The notes: generated from the letters alone by a model not told the origin. Counted from the first letter of the stretch, positions 43,485 through 52,314 are shown. The stretch: 64,000 nucleotides of DNA from Bacillus sp. 123MFChir2 (GCF_000383235.1 NZ_KB910927.1:62001-126000), one strand, 5' to 3'. Translations and numbers: made by a program.

Positions 43485-45602
43485 TTACGGTTTAACCTCT
43501 TTTGTTTTTTCTCCTTCTCGATTTGTTTGCGGATTGTACGGTACAACATAAAAACGCGGCGCTTTAAAAACGTTCATAAAATTCACTTCATACTCCCCTT
43601 TTCCAGTTACTGTATCAATATGAATCGCTTTCCCTTTGTCTATTTTATAAATTCGATATTGTACTCTCTTATCAGGAAGTTGATTCCATGCTAATTTTGC
43701 GGTAAACAAACCAAACGGAGTAAACGTTAACTTCGCTTCTAAACCGTCTACTTTACTTAAGCGAATCGGCTCTCCAATCGTTTCAACACCGCGCGGCTGT
43801 GCAAATGTATGATCCGCTTTTACATTTGCCTTCGCTAAAATGGTTTTAAATAATTTTGTCGGATACGAACTGCTCCCACGCACATAATGCTTATCATCCG
43901 TGCGGTCATATCCCATCCAAACCGCTCCAACAATATGAGGTGTATACCCAACAAACCAAATATCTCTTGCCCCGTCGTCTTGATTTGGAAGCGACGTTGT
44001 TCCTGTTTTCCCAGCAAGCGCTCCTTTATACACACCATCTTTTGCAGTCCCCTCTTTCACCACACCTTCAAGCATTCTTGTCATATACCAAGCAGTTTGC
44101 TTCGAAAAAACTTTCGTCTCTTTATTGATTGCTTGCCCAATTACTTCTCCGTGCCGATTTAACACTTTCTCAATTACATGCGGTTCAACGATTTTTCCAT
44201 CCGCTGCAAACGCACGGTACATTTTCACAAGTTCAAACGGCGAAACTCCCTCCTGTAACCCACCAAGTGCAGTACTAAGACCGCGCTCAGGAATGTAAAT
44301 ATTCCCTTTTTCTAAATACTGCTTTCCTTCTTCTAGCCCAATTTCATGCAGCAACGATACAGCTGGAACATTAGCCGATTGCAACAGGGCATCATACATC
44401 GTTACTTCCTTCGAATACTGATCGTTGTAATTGCGCGGTTCATAACCATCAAATGAAACTCGCTCATTTGTTAATAAAGAATACGGCGTATACTTTTTCG
44501 TTTCAAGTGCTGGCGCATACACAAGAAGCGGCTTTAATACAGAACCTGGCTGCCGCTTTGCGTAAACTCGATTTAATCCACGCGCAATATAATGCCTTCC
44601 TCCAACTGCCGCTCTTATTCCGCCCGTTTTACTATCCATGAAAAGAACGGCCCCTTGCATCTGATCGTCTTGCATCGGAAAATTACGGATATTTTGCAAT
44701 TGTTCATATGCTGTCTTTTGCATCTTATCGTCCATCGCCACAACAAACGTATATCCGCCGCGCAGCACTTCTTGATGGGATAACCCATACGTGCGAGCCG
44801 CTTCATCAATTACCATATCGATGTATGGCATATAAGCAAGCTCTTGTTCATTTTGATTCATATAAAGAGCAATTGTTTTCCCTTGGTAGCTCACCGTTTC
44901 TTCTGCTGATAAATATCCTTGCTTATGCATTAACGATAAAATTAAATCGCGGCGTTCCTTACCTTTTTCAGGATGCAAAAATGGTGAGTAGTTGCTCGGT
45001 GCTTTTGGAAGAGCTGCCAGCATCGCCCCTTCCTCAACCGTTAACTGCTGTGCTTCCTTATTAAAATAAAATTTCGCTGCTGCTTGAATGCCATAAGCTC
45101 CGTGTCCAAAATAAATATGATTTAAATACATTTCCAAAAGCTGCTGCTTCGCATACTTCTGTTCCAAATGAAATCCAATCGTAACTTCCTTCACTTTGCG
45201 AAATAACGTTTTTTCATGCGATAAAAAGACATTTTTCACAAGCTGCTGTGTAATCGTACTCCCGCCTTCTACTTTCTCTCCAGCAAGAACGTCTTTATAC
45301 AGCGCTCTTACAATAGAAGGAAAATCAATGCCATGATGTTCATAAAAGCGTGAATCTTCAACAGCTAAAAAAGCTTGTTGTACATATGAGGGAATATCTT
45401 CAATATGTACCAATTCTCGATTTTCCAAATAAAGCTTTGTAATTTCTTTGCCGCGCTGATCCACAATTTTTGATGAAGAATGGAATACAAGTCTCTTTTC
45501 ATCCATCATATAACCGCCGGTAAACACAATACATTTGTATAGAACAATCGCAAATATAAAAATGGAAACAAAGCCAATGAGAACTCTTTTTGTATTCTTC
45601 AT
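43485..45602 (-). CDS. pbpF: Class A penicillin-binding protein (PbpF type)
   Basis: Bifunctional peptidoglycan synthase. 705 residues: N-terminal membrane helix (about 7-29), a GT51 glycosyltransferase domain (VEDSRFYEHHGID with catalytic Glu, GGSTITQQLVKNVFL, YLNHIYFG) and a transpeptidase domain with the SxxK active site in QPGSVLKPLL, an SxN-type SANVPAV, and KTGTT. B. subtilis pbpF also adjoins hemE, which supports the name; in that species it contributes to spore wall synthesis. A C-terminal fibronectin-like tail follows (about 610-700). Confidence 0.93.
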   Translation of the reverse strand: MKNTKRVLIGFVSIFIFAIVLYKCIVFTGGYMMDEKRLVFHSSSKIVDQRGKEITKLYLENRELVHIEDIPSYVQQAFLAVEDSRFYEHHGIDFPSIVRALYKDVLAGEKVEGGSTITQQLVKNVFLSHEKTLFRKVKEVTIGFHLEQKYAKQQLLEMYLNHIYFGHGAYGIQAAAKFYFNKEAQQLTVEEGAMLAALPKAPSNYSPFLHPEKGKERRDLILSLMHKQGYLSAEETVSYQGKTIALYMNQNEQELAYMPYIDMVIDEAARTYGLSHQEVLRGGYTFVVAMDDKMQKTAYEQLQNIRNFPMQDDQMQGAVLFMDSKTGGIRAAVGGRHYIARGLNRVYAKRQPGSVLKPLLVYAPALETKKYTPYSLLTNERVSFDGYEPRNYNDQYSKEVTMYDALLQSANVPAVSLLHEIGLEEGKQYLEKGNIYIPERGLSTALGGLQEGVSPFELVKMYRAFAADGKIVEPHVIEKVLNRHGEVIGQAINKETKVFSKQTAWYMTRMLEGVVKEGTAKDGVYKGALAGKTGTTSLPNQDDGARDIWFVGYTPHIVGAVWMGYDRTDDKHYVRGSSSYPTKLFKTILAKANVKADHTFAQPRGVETIGEPIRLSKVDGLEAKLTFTPFGLFTAKLAWNQLPDKRVQYRIYKIDKGKAIHIDTVTGKGEYEVNFMNVFKAPRFYVVPYNPQTNREGEKTKEVKP

Positions 45603-45758
45603 ACCTCATCCTTCCTTCCAAATGATGGTACGTTTATTATTTGAAAAAACATATCCTTTATGTATAAACTTCGAATTTTTTACAACTCTTGCTATAATGA
45701 TGAAAAGCGGAAGGACCCCTTTTTTTATATAACAATGAAATAAGGAGTATATAGTCAA

Positions 45759-46337
45759 ATGCGGAGAAGAAGATCCTATGGAAGAACAAATAAAAAAGAA
45801 ATTAGTCATAAAAAATTTCGTTGCACCCATTCCGAACATGAACTACCAATGAGCTATGGAAGTGATGCTCCTATTTATTATTACGATGTTCCTGAAAATG
45901 AAAGACAACAACGTTTTGAAATAAACTCTGATATTTGCATCATGGATAAAGAATATTACTTCATTCAAGGCTGTATAGAAATTCCTATCATTAATAGTAG
46001 CGAATTATTCATTTGGAATGTGTGGGTGTCTTTAAGCAAAGAAAGCTTCAACAAAACAATGGAATTATGGGAAACAGAAGAAAGAAAAACAGAAGATCCT
46101 TACTTCGGCTGGCTTTCTACATCCATCCCAGGTTATCCTGATACAGTAAACTTAAAAACACATGTTCATACAAGAGACATCGGAATCAGACCTTTTATTG
46201 AATTAGAACCGAATGATCATCCTTTAGCAGTTGAACAGAGAGAAGGAATTACTTTAGAACGAGTTGCAGAAATGAAAGAAATTGTGGCTCAAAATAATCA
46301 TGAATCTGATATAAACTCTAATGATGAGATGTATTAA
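45759..46337 (+). CDS. DUF2199 domain protein
   Basis: 192 residues. The conserved DUF2199 features are an N-terminal Cys/His region (FRCTHSEHELPMSYGSDAPI), a central ICIMDKEYYFIQGCIEIPII and FIWNVWVSLSKESFNK, and a late PFIELEPNDHPLAVEQREGI. The usual paired CxxCG zinc site is reduced to one cysteine here. AAGGAG lies 11 bp before the ATG. It is followed after 17 bp by a HEAT-repeat protein gene, so the two are probably cotranscribed. Role unknown; such small cytosolic proteins are often found next to polymorphic toxins. Confidence 0.8.
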   Translation: MRRRRSYGRTNKKEISHKKFRCTHSEHELPMSYGSDAPIYYYDVPENERQQRFEINSDICIMDKEYYFIQGCIEIPIINSSELFIWNVWVSLSKESFNKTMELWETEERKTEDPYFGWLSTSIPGYPDTVNLKTHVHTRDIGIRPFIELEPNDHPLAVEQREGITLERVAEMKEIVAQNNHESDINSNDEMY

Positions 46338-46354
46338 ATATCGAGGTGAATTTC

Positions 46355-46867
46355 ATGAATCGAGAACAAGCTATTCAAATACTTAAGAAATACTCCCCTA
46401 TGCCTGATGATAAAGATTTAACCGAAGAAATGATAGATGAGTATGCGAGTGCAATTACATATTTTGAGGACAAGCCCCATCCTAGTTGCATAGAACCTAT
46501 TATGATGACCTTCAATGTCGATGATTGTTATGGTGTATACGAACATGCAACATGTATATTGCGTGAGTTTAGTAATGATGAGGTAGTTCCACATTTAATT
46601 AAAGCTATACAAGATAATCATGAAGGTAGAAGATACTGGGGAACAGATTTAGCTAAATTTTTTCCGGATGTAAGATTAATAGATTCTTTACTAACCTGTG
46701 TTGACGATTCAAACTGTGAAATTCGCGGATATGCAGTTTATGCCTTAAGTAAAATTGGTGATAAATCCGTCTTACCTCTATTACATAACAAACTATTAAG
46801 TGAACACGATGAAGAAGTTTGTGAGGAATTAAAGCAAGCCATCACCAAATTAGAAAGACTTAAATAA
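46355..46867 (+). CDS. HEAT-repeat protein
   Basis: 170 residues from the ATG at 46355 (CGAGGTGAATTTC upstream). At least three HEAT-like helical pairs are visible, the best being IRGYAVYALSKIGDKSVLPL (about 127-146). No enzyme motif. Second gene of the DUF2199 pair. HEAT proteins of this size commonly act as binding partners, including immunity proteins; that role is an inference from the nearby Rhs locus. Confidence 0.78.
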   Translation: MNREQAIQILKKYSPMPDDKDLTEEMIDEYASAITYFEDKPHPSCIEPIMMTFNVDDCYGVYEHATCILREFSNDEVVPHLIKAIQDNHEGRRYWGTDLAKFFPDVRLIDSLLTCVDDSNCEIRGYAVYALSKIGDKSVLPLLHNKLLSEHDEEVCEELKQAITKLERLK

Positions 46868-46891
46868 CCTATCGTAACAAGGATTACAAGA

Positions 46892-46935
46892 ATGAAAAGC
46901 ACCTCAAATTTTTGAAGGGACTTTTCATTTTTTCG
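46892..46935 (+). terminator. Terminator after the HEAT-repeat gene
   Basis: Imperfect stem ATGAAAAGCACCTCAAATTT / TTGAAGGGACTTTTCAT followed by TTTTTTCG. Confidence 0.7.
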
Positions 46936-46965
46936 ATAGTATACATTTGTAATCGATTATATCGT

Positions 46966-47044
46966 GTAGATAGGATTACCCCCCACCTACTCATTGGGCT
47001 GCGCCCTTCACATTCCTTGAGATGGGAGTGTTCTTACCTATTTC
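46966..47044. repeat. Dispersed repeat, not bcr1 (possible copy 3)
   Basis: In reverse orientation, GTAAGAACACTCCCATCTCA and GTAGGTGGGGGGTAATCCTA resemble the left hairpin of copy 1 (GTAAGACCCCCACCTCAAG ... ATAGGTGGGGGATAAC). Lies upstream of the neutral protease gene. Confidence 0.45.
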
Positions 47045-47095
47045 AGATAAAAAATAGAGAGTTCTCAAAAATACGAATAATAACTAATTTAAATA

Positions 47096-47111
47096 TATGT
47101 AATTTTGCATA
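47096..47111 (+). promoter_or_regulatory. PlcR box upstream of the neutral protease
   Basis: TATGTAATTTTGCATA fits the PlcR-box consensus TATGNAN4TNCATA at every fixed position. It lies 77 bp before the protease start codon. PlcR is the quorum-sensing activator of secreted virulence factors in the B. cereus group. Confidence 0.85.
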
Positions 47112-47187
47112 TATAAATACATAGAAGTAAAATGTTTGTATACTACTTAATAAGATCTTTATTACACTGTTAAAAGGAGAAATAGAA

Positions 47188-48858
47188 ATGAAGAAATCAG
47201 TCGTTACATTACTAGCAACTGGCATGGTTTTAGGTGCCCCGTTCTCAAATGCCTTTGCAGAAGAACAAGTATCACAGCAAGAAGCTTTGGACAAAATGGA
47301 AGTCGTTCAAAAAACGTGGAATGATGAACAAGGAAATCCATCTTTCCTTTCAGGGGAATTATCTGATAAAAAAGTAGAATCAGAAAAAGCAGTGAAGACG
47401 TTCCTTGAAGAAAATAAAGAATTATTTAAAATCAACCCACAAACTGACTTAACATTGAAAGAAGTAAAGTCAGATGATTTAGGCATGAAACATTATGTGT
47501 ACAATCAATCTATTAATAAAATACCAGTTGATGGTGCAAAATTCATTGTTCATACAAATCGTGATGGCAAAGTAACAACAGTCAACGGAGACGTACATCC
47601 AGCTGCGGCAGAGCAATTAAAAGAAAAGACAAAAGCAAAGATTTCAAAAGAAACAGCTCTTTCAAATGCATGGAAGCATATTAATCTAGCGAAAAAAGAT
47701 ACATTTGTAGAAACAGCGGACGCTCCGTTAGAACAAATGAAAGAAAATGCAAAATCTACAAATGAAACTTCAGATTTAGTTGTTTATGAAAAAGACGGAA
47801 ATTATTACTTAACTTATAAAGTACAATTACAGTTCATTAAACCTTATGGAGCGAACTGGCAAATCTATGTAAACGCAGAAGATGGAACTATTGTAGATTC
47901 ATATAATGCAGTTACAGATGCAGATACTCCGCAAAAAGGCTATGGCCACGGAGTATTAGGCGATCGAAAAAATCTTAATACAACTTACAGCAGCCAATAC
48001 GGAAAATACTATTTAAAAGATACAACAAAACCGATGAATGGCGGCGTCATTGAGACATTTACAGTGAACCACAGCGAAGCAGATAATCCAAAGAATTACT
48101 TTCTATTCGATAACGATAATGCTTGGATAGATAAGGACCAAGCTCCTGCGGTTGATGCTCATGCTTATGCAGGAAAAGTATATGACTATTATAAAAATGT
48201 TCATAACCGCAACAGTTTTGATGGAAAAGGTGCAACAATTCGCTCTGCAATCAATTATGGAACAGACTACAATAATGCATTTTGGAATGGTCAACAAATG
48301 ATTTATGGAGATGGCGATGGTGTTGAATTTGCACCGCTATCAGGCGCGCTTGATGTCGTTGCACATGAATTAACACATGCTGTGACTGAATATTCAGCTG
48401 ATCTTCGATACGTAAATCAATCTGGGGCACTAAATGAATCTTTTTCTGATGTATTTGGATATTTTGTTGATCCAACTAATTGGGATATAGGAGAAGCAGT
48501 ATATACACCAGGCGTTAAAGGAGATGCACTCCGCAGCTTATCAAACCCTGAAAAATATGATCAACCCGCTCACATGAGAGACTATCAATATTTACCGGCA
48601 ACAGAAGAGGGCGATAATGGCGGCGTACATACTAATAGCGGTATTCCCAATAAAGCTGCTTATTTAACAATCAATGCTATCGGTAAAGAGAAAGCAGAAA
48701 AAATCTACTACCGTGCCTTAACAACTTATATGACACCAACAAGTGATTTCAGTAAAGCACGTGCTGCTTTATTGCAATCTGCTGCTGATTACTACGGTGT
48801 TAACAGTGCAACATATAAAGCTGTAGAAAAAGCTTGGAATGACGTAGGCGTAAAATAA
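47188..48858 (+). CDS. Bacillolysin, M4 neutral metalloprotease
   Basis: Secreted thermolysin-like zinc protease made as a pre-pro-enzyme. 556 residues: signal peptide ending AFA (24), FTP and PepSY-type propeptide to about residue 245, mature domain after it. Zinc motif HELTH at 393-397 with catalytic E394, third ligand E417 in NESFSD, and HTNSGIPNKAAYL with the transition-state histidine region downstream. TAAAAGGAG precedes the ATG. The PlcR box predicts stationary-phase, quorum-dependent expression. It belongs to the NprB-like B. cereus group proteases; I leave the symbol open. Confidence 0.95.
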   Translation: MKKSVVTLLATGMVLGAPFSNAFAEEQVSQQEALDKMEVVQKTWNDEQGNPSFLSGELSDKKVESEKAVKTFLEENKELFKINPQTDLTLKEVKSDDLGMKHYVYNQSINKIPVDGAKFIVHTNRDGKVTTVNGDVHPAAAEQLKEKTKAKISKETALSNAWKHINLAKKDTFVETADAPLEQMKENAKSTNETSDLVVYEKDGNYYLTYKVQLQFIKPYGANWQIYVNAEDGTIVDSYNAVTDADTPQKGYGHGVLGDRKNLNTTYSSQYGKYYLKDTTKPMNGGVIETFTVNHSEADNPKNYFLFDNDNAWIDKDQAPAVDAHAYAGKVYDYYKNVHNRNSFDGKGATIRSAINYGTDYNNAFWNGQQMIYGDGDGVEFAPLSGALDVVAHELTHAVTEYSADLRYVNQSGALNESFSDVFGYFVDPTNWDIGEAVYTPGVKGDALRSLSNPEKYDQPAHMRDYQYLPATEEGDNGGVHTNSGIPNKAAYLTINAIGKEKAEKIYYRALTTYMTPTSDFSKARAALLQSAADYYGVNSATYKAVEKAWNDVGVK

Positions 48859-48880
48859 TAGTTTCATTGAGTAAAAATGT

Positions 48881-48927
48881 AAAAGGACACACTTGCTAGG
48901 GGTATTTGGCTAAGGGTGTCCTTTTTT
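48881..48927 (+). terminator. Terminator of the neutral protease
   Basis: Stem AAAAGGACACACTT / AAGGGTGTCCTTTT with one mismatch, then TTC. Confidence 0.85.
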
Positions 48928-49050
48928 CGCTATCATGAAAGAGAATTCGTGTATCCTTAGGACTCTCTCTCCTTTTCAACACACTAACAACAAATCCTCT
49001 TAATTATTTTCGCTTTCCACCTCAAAAGCATGAAAGTGTGAGACACCCAT
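48928..49050. other. Intergenic, nothing recognised
   Basis: No supported gene between the protease terminator and the bcr1 copy. Confidence 0.35.
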
Positions 49051-49255
49051 TTTATATAGATGCAAATTGAAAAACTAACATAAAAACCCTTTTCTTTTTC
49101 GGTTGGCGAGAGCAACTGGCCATGCATAGAGGCGGTCAAGGCCTTTTCCTGCCACGTGCAAAGTTTAAAACAAAGATAGACAGCAAGCAGCGGCCATGTT
49201 TTGTTCTGCATAGCAGCGACTTAGATGTTAAAAAGTCAATTTGTATTTATATAGA
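49051..49255 (+). repeat. Full-length bcr1 with TTTAT flanking repeats
   Basis: Direct TTTAT repeats at 49051-49055 and 49246-49250 enclose about 190 bp. The ends pair (GCAAATTGAAAAACTAACAT with ATGTTAAAAAGTCAATTTGT). This is the best-preserved copy in the window and nearly matches the nested copy at 15059. Confidence 0.92.
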
Positions 49256-49511
49256 TGGAAGATGAATTTTATTAAGCGTGAACCTAAGTTAATTGGTATA
49301 ATATAGTAATATTAACGGAAGAAGGAGACCACTGAGATAAATAGGGCTTACAAAATTCATATTTATTCAAATAAGTATTACGAGTAAAAGTTATTTGTTG
49401 CAGCTACGTTGCGCCCAATTGTTTCCTTCATATTTTGAATGATATATATAAGGGAATAGATTCGCTATTCTTATTATACAAACCGTTCCATTCAAAGAAA
49501 GGGATGAAGAT
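49256..49511. other. Upstream region of the XRE gene, no gene seen
   Basis: About 250 bp with no supported frame; probable promoter side of the XRE gene. Confidence 0.35.
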
Positions 49512-49793
49512 ATGAACACTGGTGAACGTATTCGACAAATACGTATACATAAAAAATTCACACAAGGAGAACTAGTATCCGGTATCTGTTCGATAACTTA
49601 TTTAAGTAGGATTGAAAATGGACAAATTAAACCTTCAGCTTCTTTTTTGGAAAAGGTCGCTAAAAAACTAGATGTTGATTACAATTTTCTTGTCGATGCA
49701 GATTATGAGGATATAGAGCCTAAGCTTCTTGAAATATGTAATAAGTATAAAAATGATGTGCTTATAAGCAACAAAGACTTAGCTTCTTTCTAG
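49512..49793 (+). CDS. Short XRE-family DNA-binding protein, RNPP-like N-terminus
   Basis: 93 residues with an N-terminal Cro/C1 helix-turn-helix: GERIRQIRIHKKFTQGELVS, then SITYLSRIENGQIKPSASFL and an FLEKVAKKLDVDY helix. This layout resembles the DNA-binding domain of RNPP quorum-sensing regulators (PlcR, NprR), which normally continue into TPR repeats of over 200 residues. Here only the beginning of such a helix remains (YEDIEPKLLEICNKY) before TAG. It may be a truncated regulator or a genuinely short one. AAAGGGATG is the ribosome site. Confidence 0.78.
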   Translation: MNTGERIRQIRIHKKFTQGELVSGICSITYLSRIENGQIKPSASFLEKVAKKLDVDYNFLVDADYEDIEPKLLEICNKYKNDVLISNKDLASF

Positions 49794-49797
49794 TTTT

Positions 49798-49992
49798 ATG
49801 CCTAAAAGAAAAAAAGAGCGCAACGTAGTAAGATATACGGCTGGAGCCGCTATACTTTTAATATTGCTATCCTTTATATATCAATGGAAAAACGGTTTAG
49901 AGGTTGATACTACTGAAAACTTCAGTCTAGCAATAATTGTTGCCATTTTCCTTTCTAGTTTTATTCCTGAAAGAACAAGAGATAGTAAATAA
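49798..49992 (+). CDS. Small one- or two-helix membrane protein, unknown
   Basis: 64 residues: a basic N-terminus (MPKRKKERN), a hydrophobic helix (about 13-29), a short acidic loop and a second helix (about 42-56). Starts 4 bp after the XRE stop codon, so it is cotranscribed and possibly coupled. The upstream gene end has no clear extra ribosome site. Function unknown. Confidence 0.55.
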   Translation: MPKRKKERNVVRYTAGAAILLILLSFIYQWKNGLEVDTTENFSLAIIVAIFLSSFIPERTRDSK

Positions 49993-49994
49993 TA

Positions 49995-50032
49995 CAATAA
50001 GCACTTGAGATCTATTTCTCAAGTGCTTATTG
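49995..50032. terminator. Bidirectional terminator
   Basis: Perfect 15-bp stem CAATAAGCACTTGAG / CTCAAGTGCTTATTG between the convergent small membrane gene and the Rhs-associated cluster. Confidence 0.8.
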
Positions 50033-50039
50033 CTGTAAA

Positions 50040-50075
50040 TATAAATCTACTACTCTACAAACGTCCCCAAATTAC
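50040..50075 (-). pseudogene. Tiny relic of an RraB-like gene end
   Basis: ATAAATCTACTACTCTACAA, then ACGTCCCC, matches the 3' end of the RraB-like pseudogene at 58203-58232 with few differences. It reads GTFVE then stop on the minus strand. A trace of an older duplication of this cluster. Confidence 0.5.
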
Positions 50076-50108
50076 ACAGACTTAAATAACTCCAGATTCT
50101 CTAACTTA

Positions 50109-50813
50109 TTATGTGTACTTAATAATTAGCCACGGATACCACAAAACTTCCTCTGCTTCAATTTCCCCCTGATCAATTAAATGTATAATTTCCTGAGCAT
50201 CCTTATAATTGTCTATAAGAGAAAGAGAATTTAATTGTTTACCAAACCTATTAAAATCGACCTGCAATCCATTACAAATAAAAGAATAAAAAGAATTATT
50301 AGAGTAGCCACATATATCAACGCCTAATACCACCTTTTCCTTAATTTGAAAAGGAATCGAATCTTTCAATAAATCATATATAGACACATCAAAATCATTT
50401 TCTTGTGCCTCATTTAATAGAAAATCTTTTTGATACTCTTCCGGAAGACTTAAACCAACAATGTCTAGATTTCCCATACCTTTTAAATAACATTCTTTAA
50501 AGTACCTTGCATCTTCTAAACATTTAAAAACATTTGGCCAGGAAAACTTTTTTTCTTGTATTAAAGTCTCCAAAAATAATTCCGCTTTTAAGTGTTCCTC
50601 TCTACTTATCTTCAACCTTGAATTTAGCAAAATTGAGATGGCATTATTTCCATCTTTATTACACCATGAGAAAAACCAATAATCTGGAAATGTAGGGCGT
50701 ACGAAATTACTTATTGATACAATGGTATTAGGTAGTCCTTGAAGCGTAAGACCTTTATAAATAAGCTCACTTTCACGTGAAATGATTATATACCCGGCAT
50801 TATAGTAATTCAT
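50109..50813 (-). CDS. Candidate immunity protein, unknown family
   Basis: 234 residues, soluble, acidic, no membrane helix. It starts NYYNAGYIIISRESELIYKG and ends EEVLWYPWLIIKYT. The ATG at 50813 overlaps the stop of a short upstream frame by ATGA and has AAAGGAGAAGTAC upstream. Its place at the end of a row of toxin fragments and immunity genes is the only functional hint. I do not recognise the family. Confidence 0.65.
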   Translation of the reverse strand: MNYYNAGYIIISRESELIYKGLTLQGLPNTIVSISNFVRPTFPDYWFFSWCNKDGNNAISILLNSRLKISREEHLKAELFLETLIQEKKFSWPNVFKCLEDARYFKECYLKGMGNLDIVGLSLPEEYQKDFLLNEAQENDFDVSIYDLLKDSIPFQIKEKVVLGVDICGYSNNSFYSFICNGLQVDFNRFGKQLNSLSLIDNYKDAQEIIHLIDQGEIEAEEVLWYPWLIIKYT

Positions 50814-50942
50814 TTAAGTACTTCTCCTTTCGAAATAGAAGAGCGAACTAAAGAATGAGCTAAATTAAACTTTTTGTATCTAAAATATTAATTCAAACCC
50901 AGTTACACAAAAATAGCTTTCATGAATCCTATCTTCCTTTAT

Positions 50943-51251
50943 TTACTCAAGAGACGACTCATAGTCATATACAATACAAAATAATATTGTATATATTATT
51001 ACAGCAACATATTGCAACATAATCGGAATGTCTTTCAAAAAAAATGTCAGCAAGTTAGTAAACGTTCCAATAACGAGAAATACAAGTAATATTAAAATTA
51101 AACCAGCAGACATTAAAAACCTTTGTTTTAAACAAGAAAAAACAACTCCTAGAGCTACACATAATAAAATTACTCGTATTGGATACCTTACACTTATAGA
51201 AATCATTTCCTCAAAAAAATTTAAATTTATCACTGATACATATTTTAACAT
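50943..51251 (-). CDS. Small membrane immunity-type protein (paralogue A)
   Basis: 102 residues from the ATG at 51251. Three hydrophobic helices follow the segment MISISVRYPIRVILL, and it ends IVYDYESSLE. It is clearly paralogous to the protein at 57669-57968 (same SVRYPIRVI / ILRYPVRII start, FTNxL, VYDYESS / VFDYEAS end). Each paralogue directly follows the tail of a toxin reading frame ending in KAYK-N/D-YGK. That conserved pairing suggests it neutralises that toxin family. Confidence 0.7.
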   Translation of the reverse strand: MLKYVSVINLNFFEEMISISVRYPIRVILLCVALGVVFSCLKQRFLMSAGLILILLVFLVIGTFTNLLTFFLKDIPIMLQYVAVIIYTILFCIVYDYESSLE

Positions 51252-51256
51252 TTTAT

Positions 51257-51325
51257 TCACCGATTTCGTTTTCTCGAATTTTTAGTACTTTTACCGTAGT
51301 TTTTATAGGCTTTTTTACACCCTTT
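51257..51325 (-). pseudogene. Tail of a decayed toxin frame (module A)
   Basis: Frame NKGCKKAYKNYGKSTKNSRK then RNR and TGA at 51257-51259, closed upstream by TAA. It matches the tail RKAYKDYGKKNNQKKTR at 57965-58018. The stop codon overlaps the start region of the immunity-type gene that follows. Confidence 0.6.
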
Positions 51326-51348
51326 ATTTTAATAATTTTTCTATATAC

Positions 51349-51600
51349 TTAACGTGTTTCAAACCAATATACTACAATGTAAACTAAGATAAAGGATCCT
51401 CCAAATATCAACAAACGAAATAAGATGGGGATAAAAGATAATGATGTGAAGTACAGTAAATATAGAATTATAAAAGGAATAAAAAATAAAAATAATATAT
51501 ATGTTTTATTTTTAACTATTGTTAGTATGAAACCGCCACTACAGATAACTCCTATTATAATCCCATATATCCAAATTATTGTTTCATCGCTATCTATCAT
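51349..51600 (-). CDS. Small membrane protein, probable immunity protein of the Rhs tip next to it
   Basis: 83 residues, almost entirely hydrophobic: three helices (about 7-25, 31-50 and 55-78). Its ATG lies only 4 bp after the original stop codon (51605-51607) of the Rhs toxin tip, a spacing typical of toxin-immunity pairs. AAAAGGTGATTAA serves as the ribosome site. A membrane immunity protein fits a membrane-acting toxin tip. No family recognised. Confidence 0.65.
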   Translation of the reverse strand: MIDSDETIIWIYGIIIGVICSGGFILTIVKNKTYILFLFFIPFIILYLLYFTSLSFIPILFRLLIFGGSFILVYIVVYWFETR

Positions 51601-51604
51601 TTAA

Positions 51605-52122
51605 TCACCTTTTCCCATAAGATTTCCATCCTTTCCGAAAACCTTTGTAAAATACATAAGCATCCGGTGCCCAACCAATCGGTCCTAATAAAGTTTTCCT
51701 TTTTTATATTTTAAATTTGCACTTTGCTGAACTAGCCATTACGTATCCTACATCACTTTTATATGAATTAATTACCCCTTTGACACCAGATTTCACTGCA
51801 TATCTAAATCTTTTATTTTGACTCCATTTCATTTTGTACTCACTCACCTGATACCATTTTTCCCAATGCCCATCTAGCTCCACAGACAAGAACACGCCAT
51901 GAGTTGGATTGTAATATCTAGCAATTAAATAATACATCCCAATCTCTTTATCATACATGTATCCCGCATATCCAAATGGATTCTCTGCTGCGATGCCTTT
52001 TGCTTCACTCTTTAGGACATTGCCCCATGCATCGTATTCATAGTTCGCTATCACTTGCCCGTTTTCGTCTGTCATCGCGATGACGTCACCGCGTGGGGTG
52101 TAGTGGTAGTATACTGTTTCTT
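51605..52122 (-). pseudogene. Orphan Rhs C-terminal tip with premature stop
   Basis: Starts inside the Rhs core (YYHYTPRGDVIAMTDENGQ), runs through NPFGYAGYMYDKEIGMYYLI, ARYYNPTHGVFLSV and into a variable tip (ELDGHWEKWYQVSEYKMKWS...). An in-frame TAA at 51704-51706 stops it, yet the same frame continues for 33 codons (RKTLLGPIGWAPDAYVFYKG FRKGWK) to TGA at 51605. It has no promoter or export part of its own; the 5' core is missing. The tip is therefore a silent cassette, and mutated. Confidence 0.82.
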
Positions 52123-52314
52123 ATGATGTTTTTATTTTATCTTGCTAATACGTTCATTCGGGACACTTTCTTTAAATTAAAGAGGAAGGACCTTTATTCT
52201 AAACTCCTCCCTCTTTGCCAGTTTCAATATTAATACATCTTTTACTTGTTCATAATAAAAATCTCATTATTCCCTAAACAAACACTATATTCACACACTA
52301 ATTCAACTATAATT

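Noticed and set aside
48984-49211. Open frame on the minus strand within bcr1 (QNKTWPLLAVYLCF...), also seen at 15010-15219
   Set aside because: It is the reverse reading of the repeat, has no start signal of its own, and varies with the copy. The repeat is non-coding.
50814-50895. Short frame RYKKFNLAHSLVRSSISKGE ending with ATGA overlap at 50813
   Set aside because: The overlap fits a toxin tail, but only about 26 codons remain and nothing in the window resembles it.
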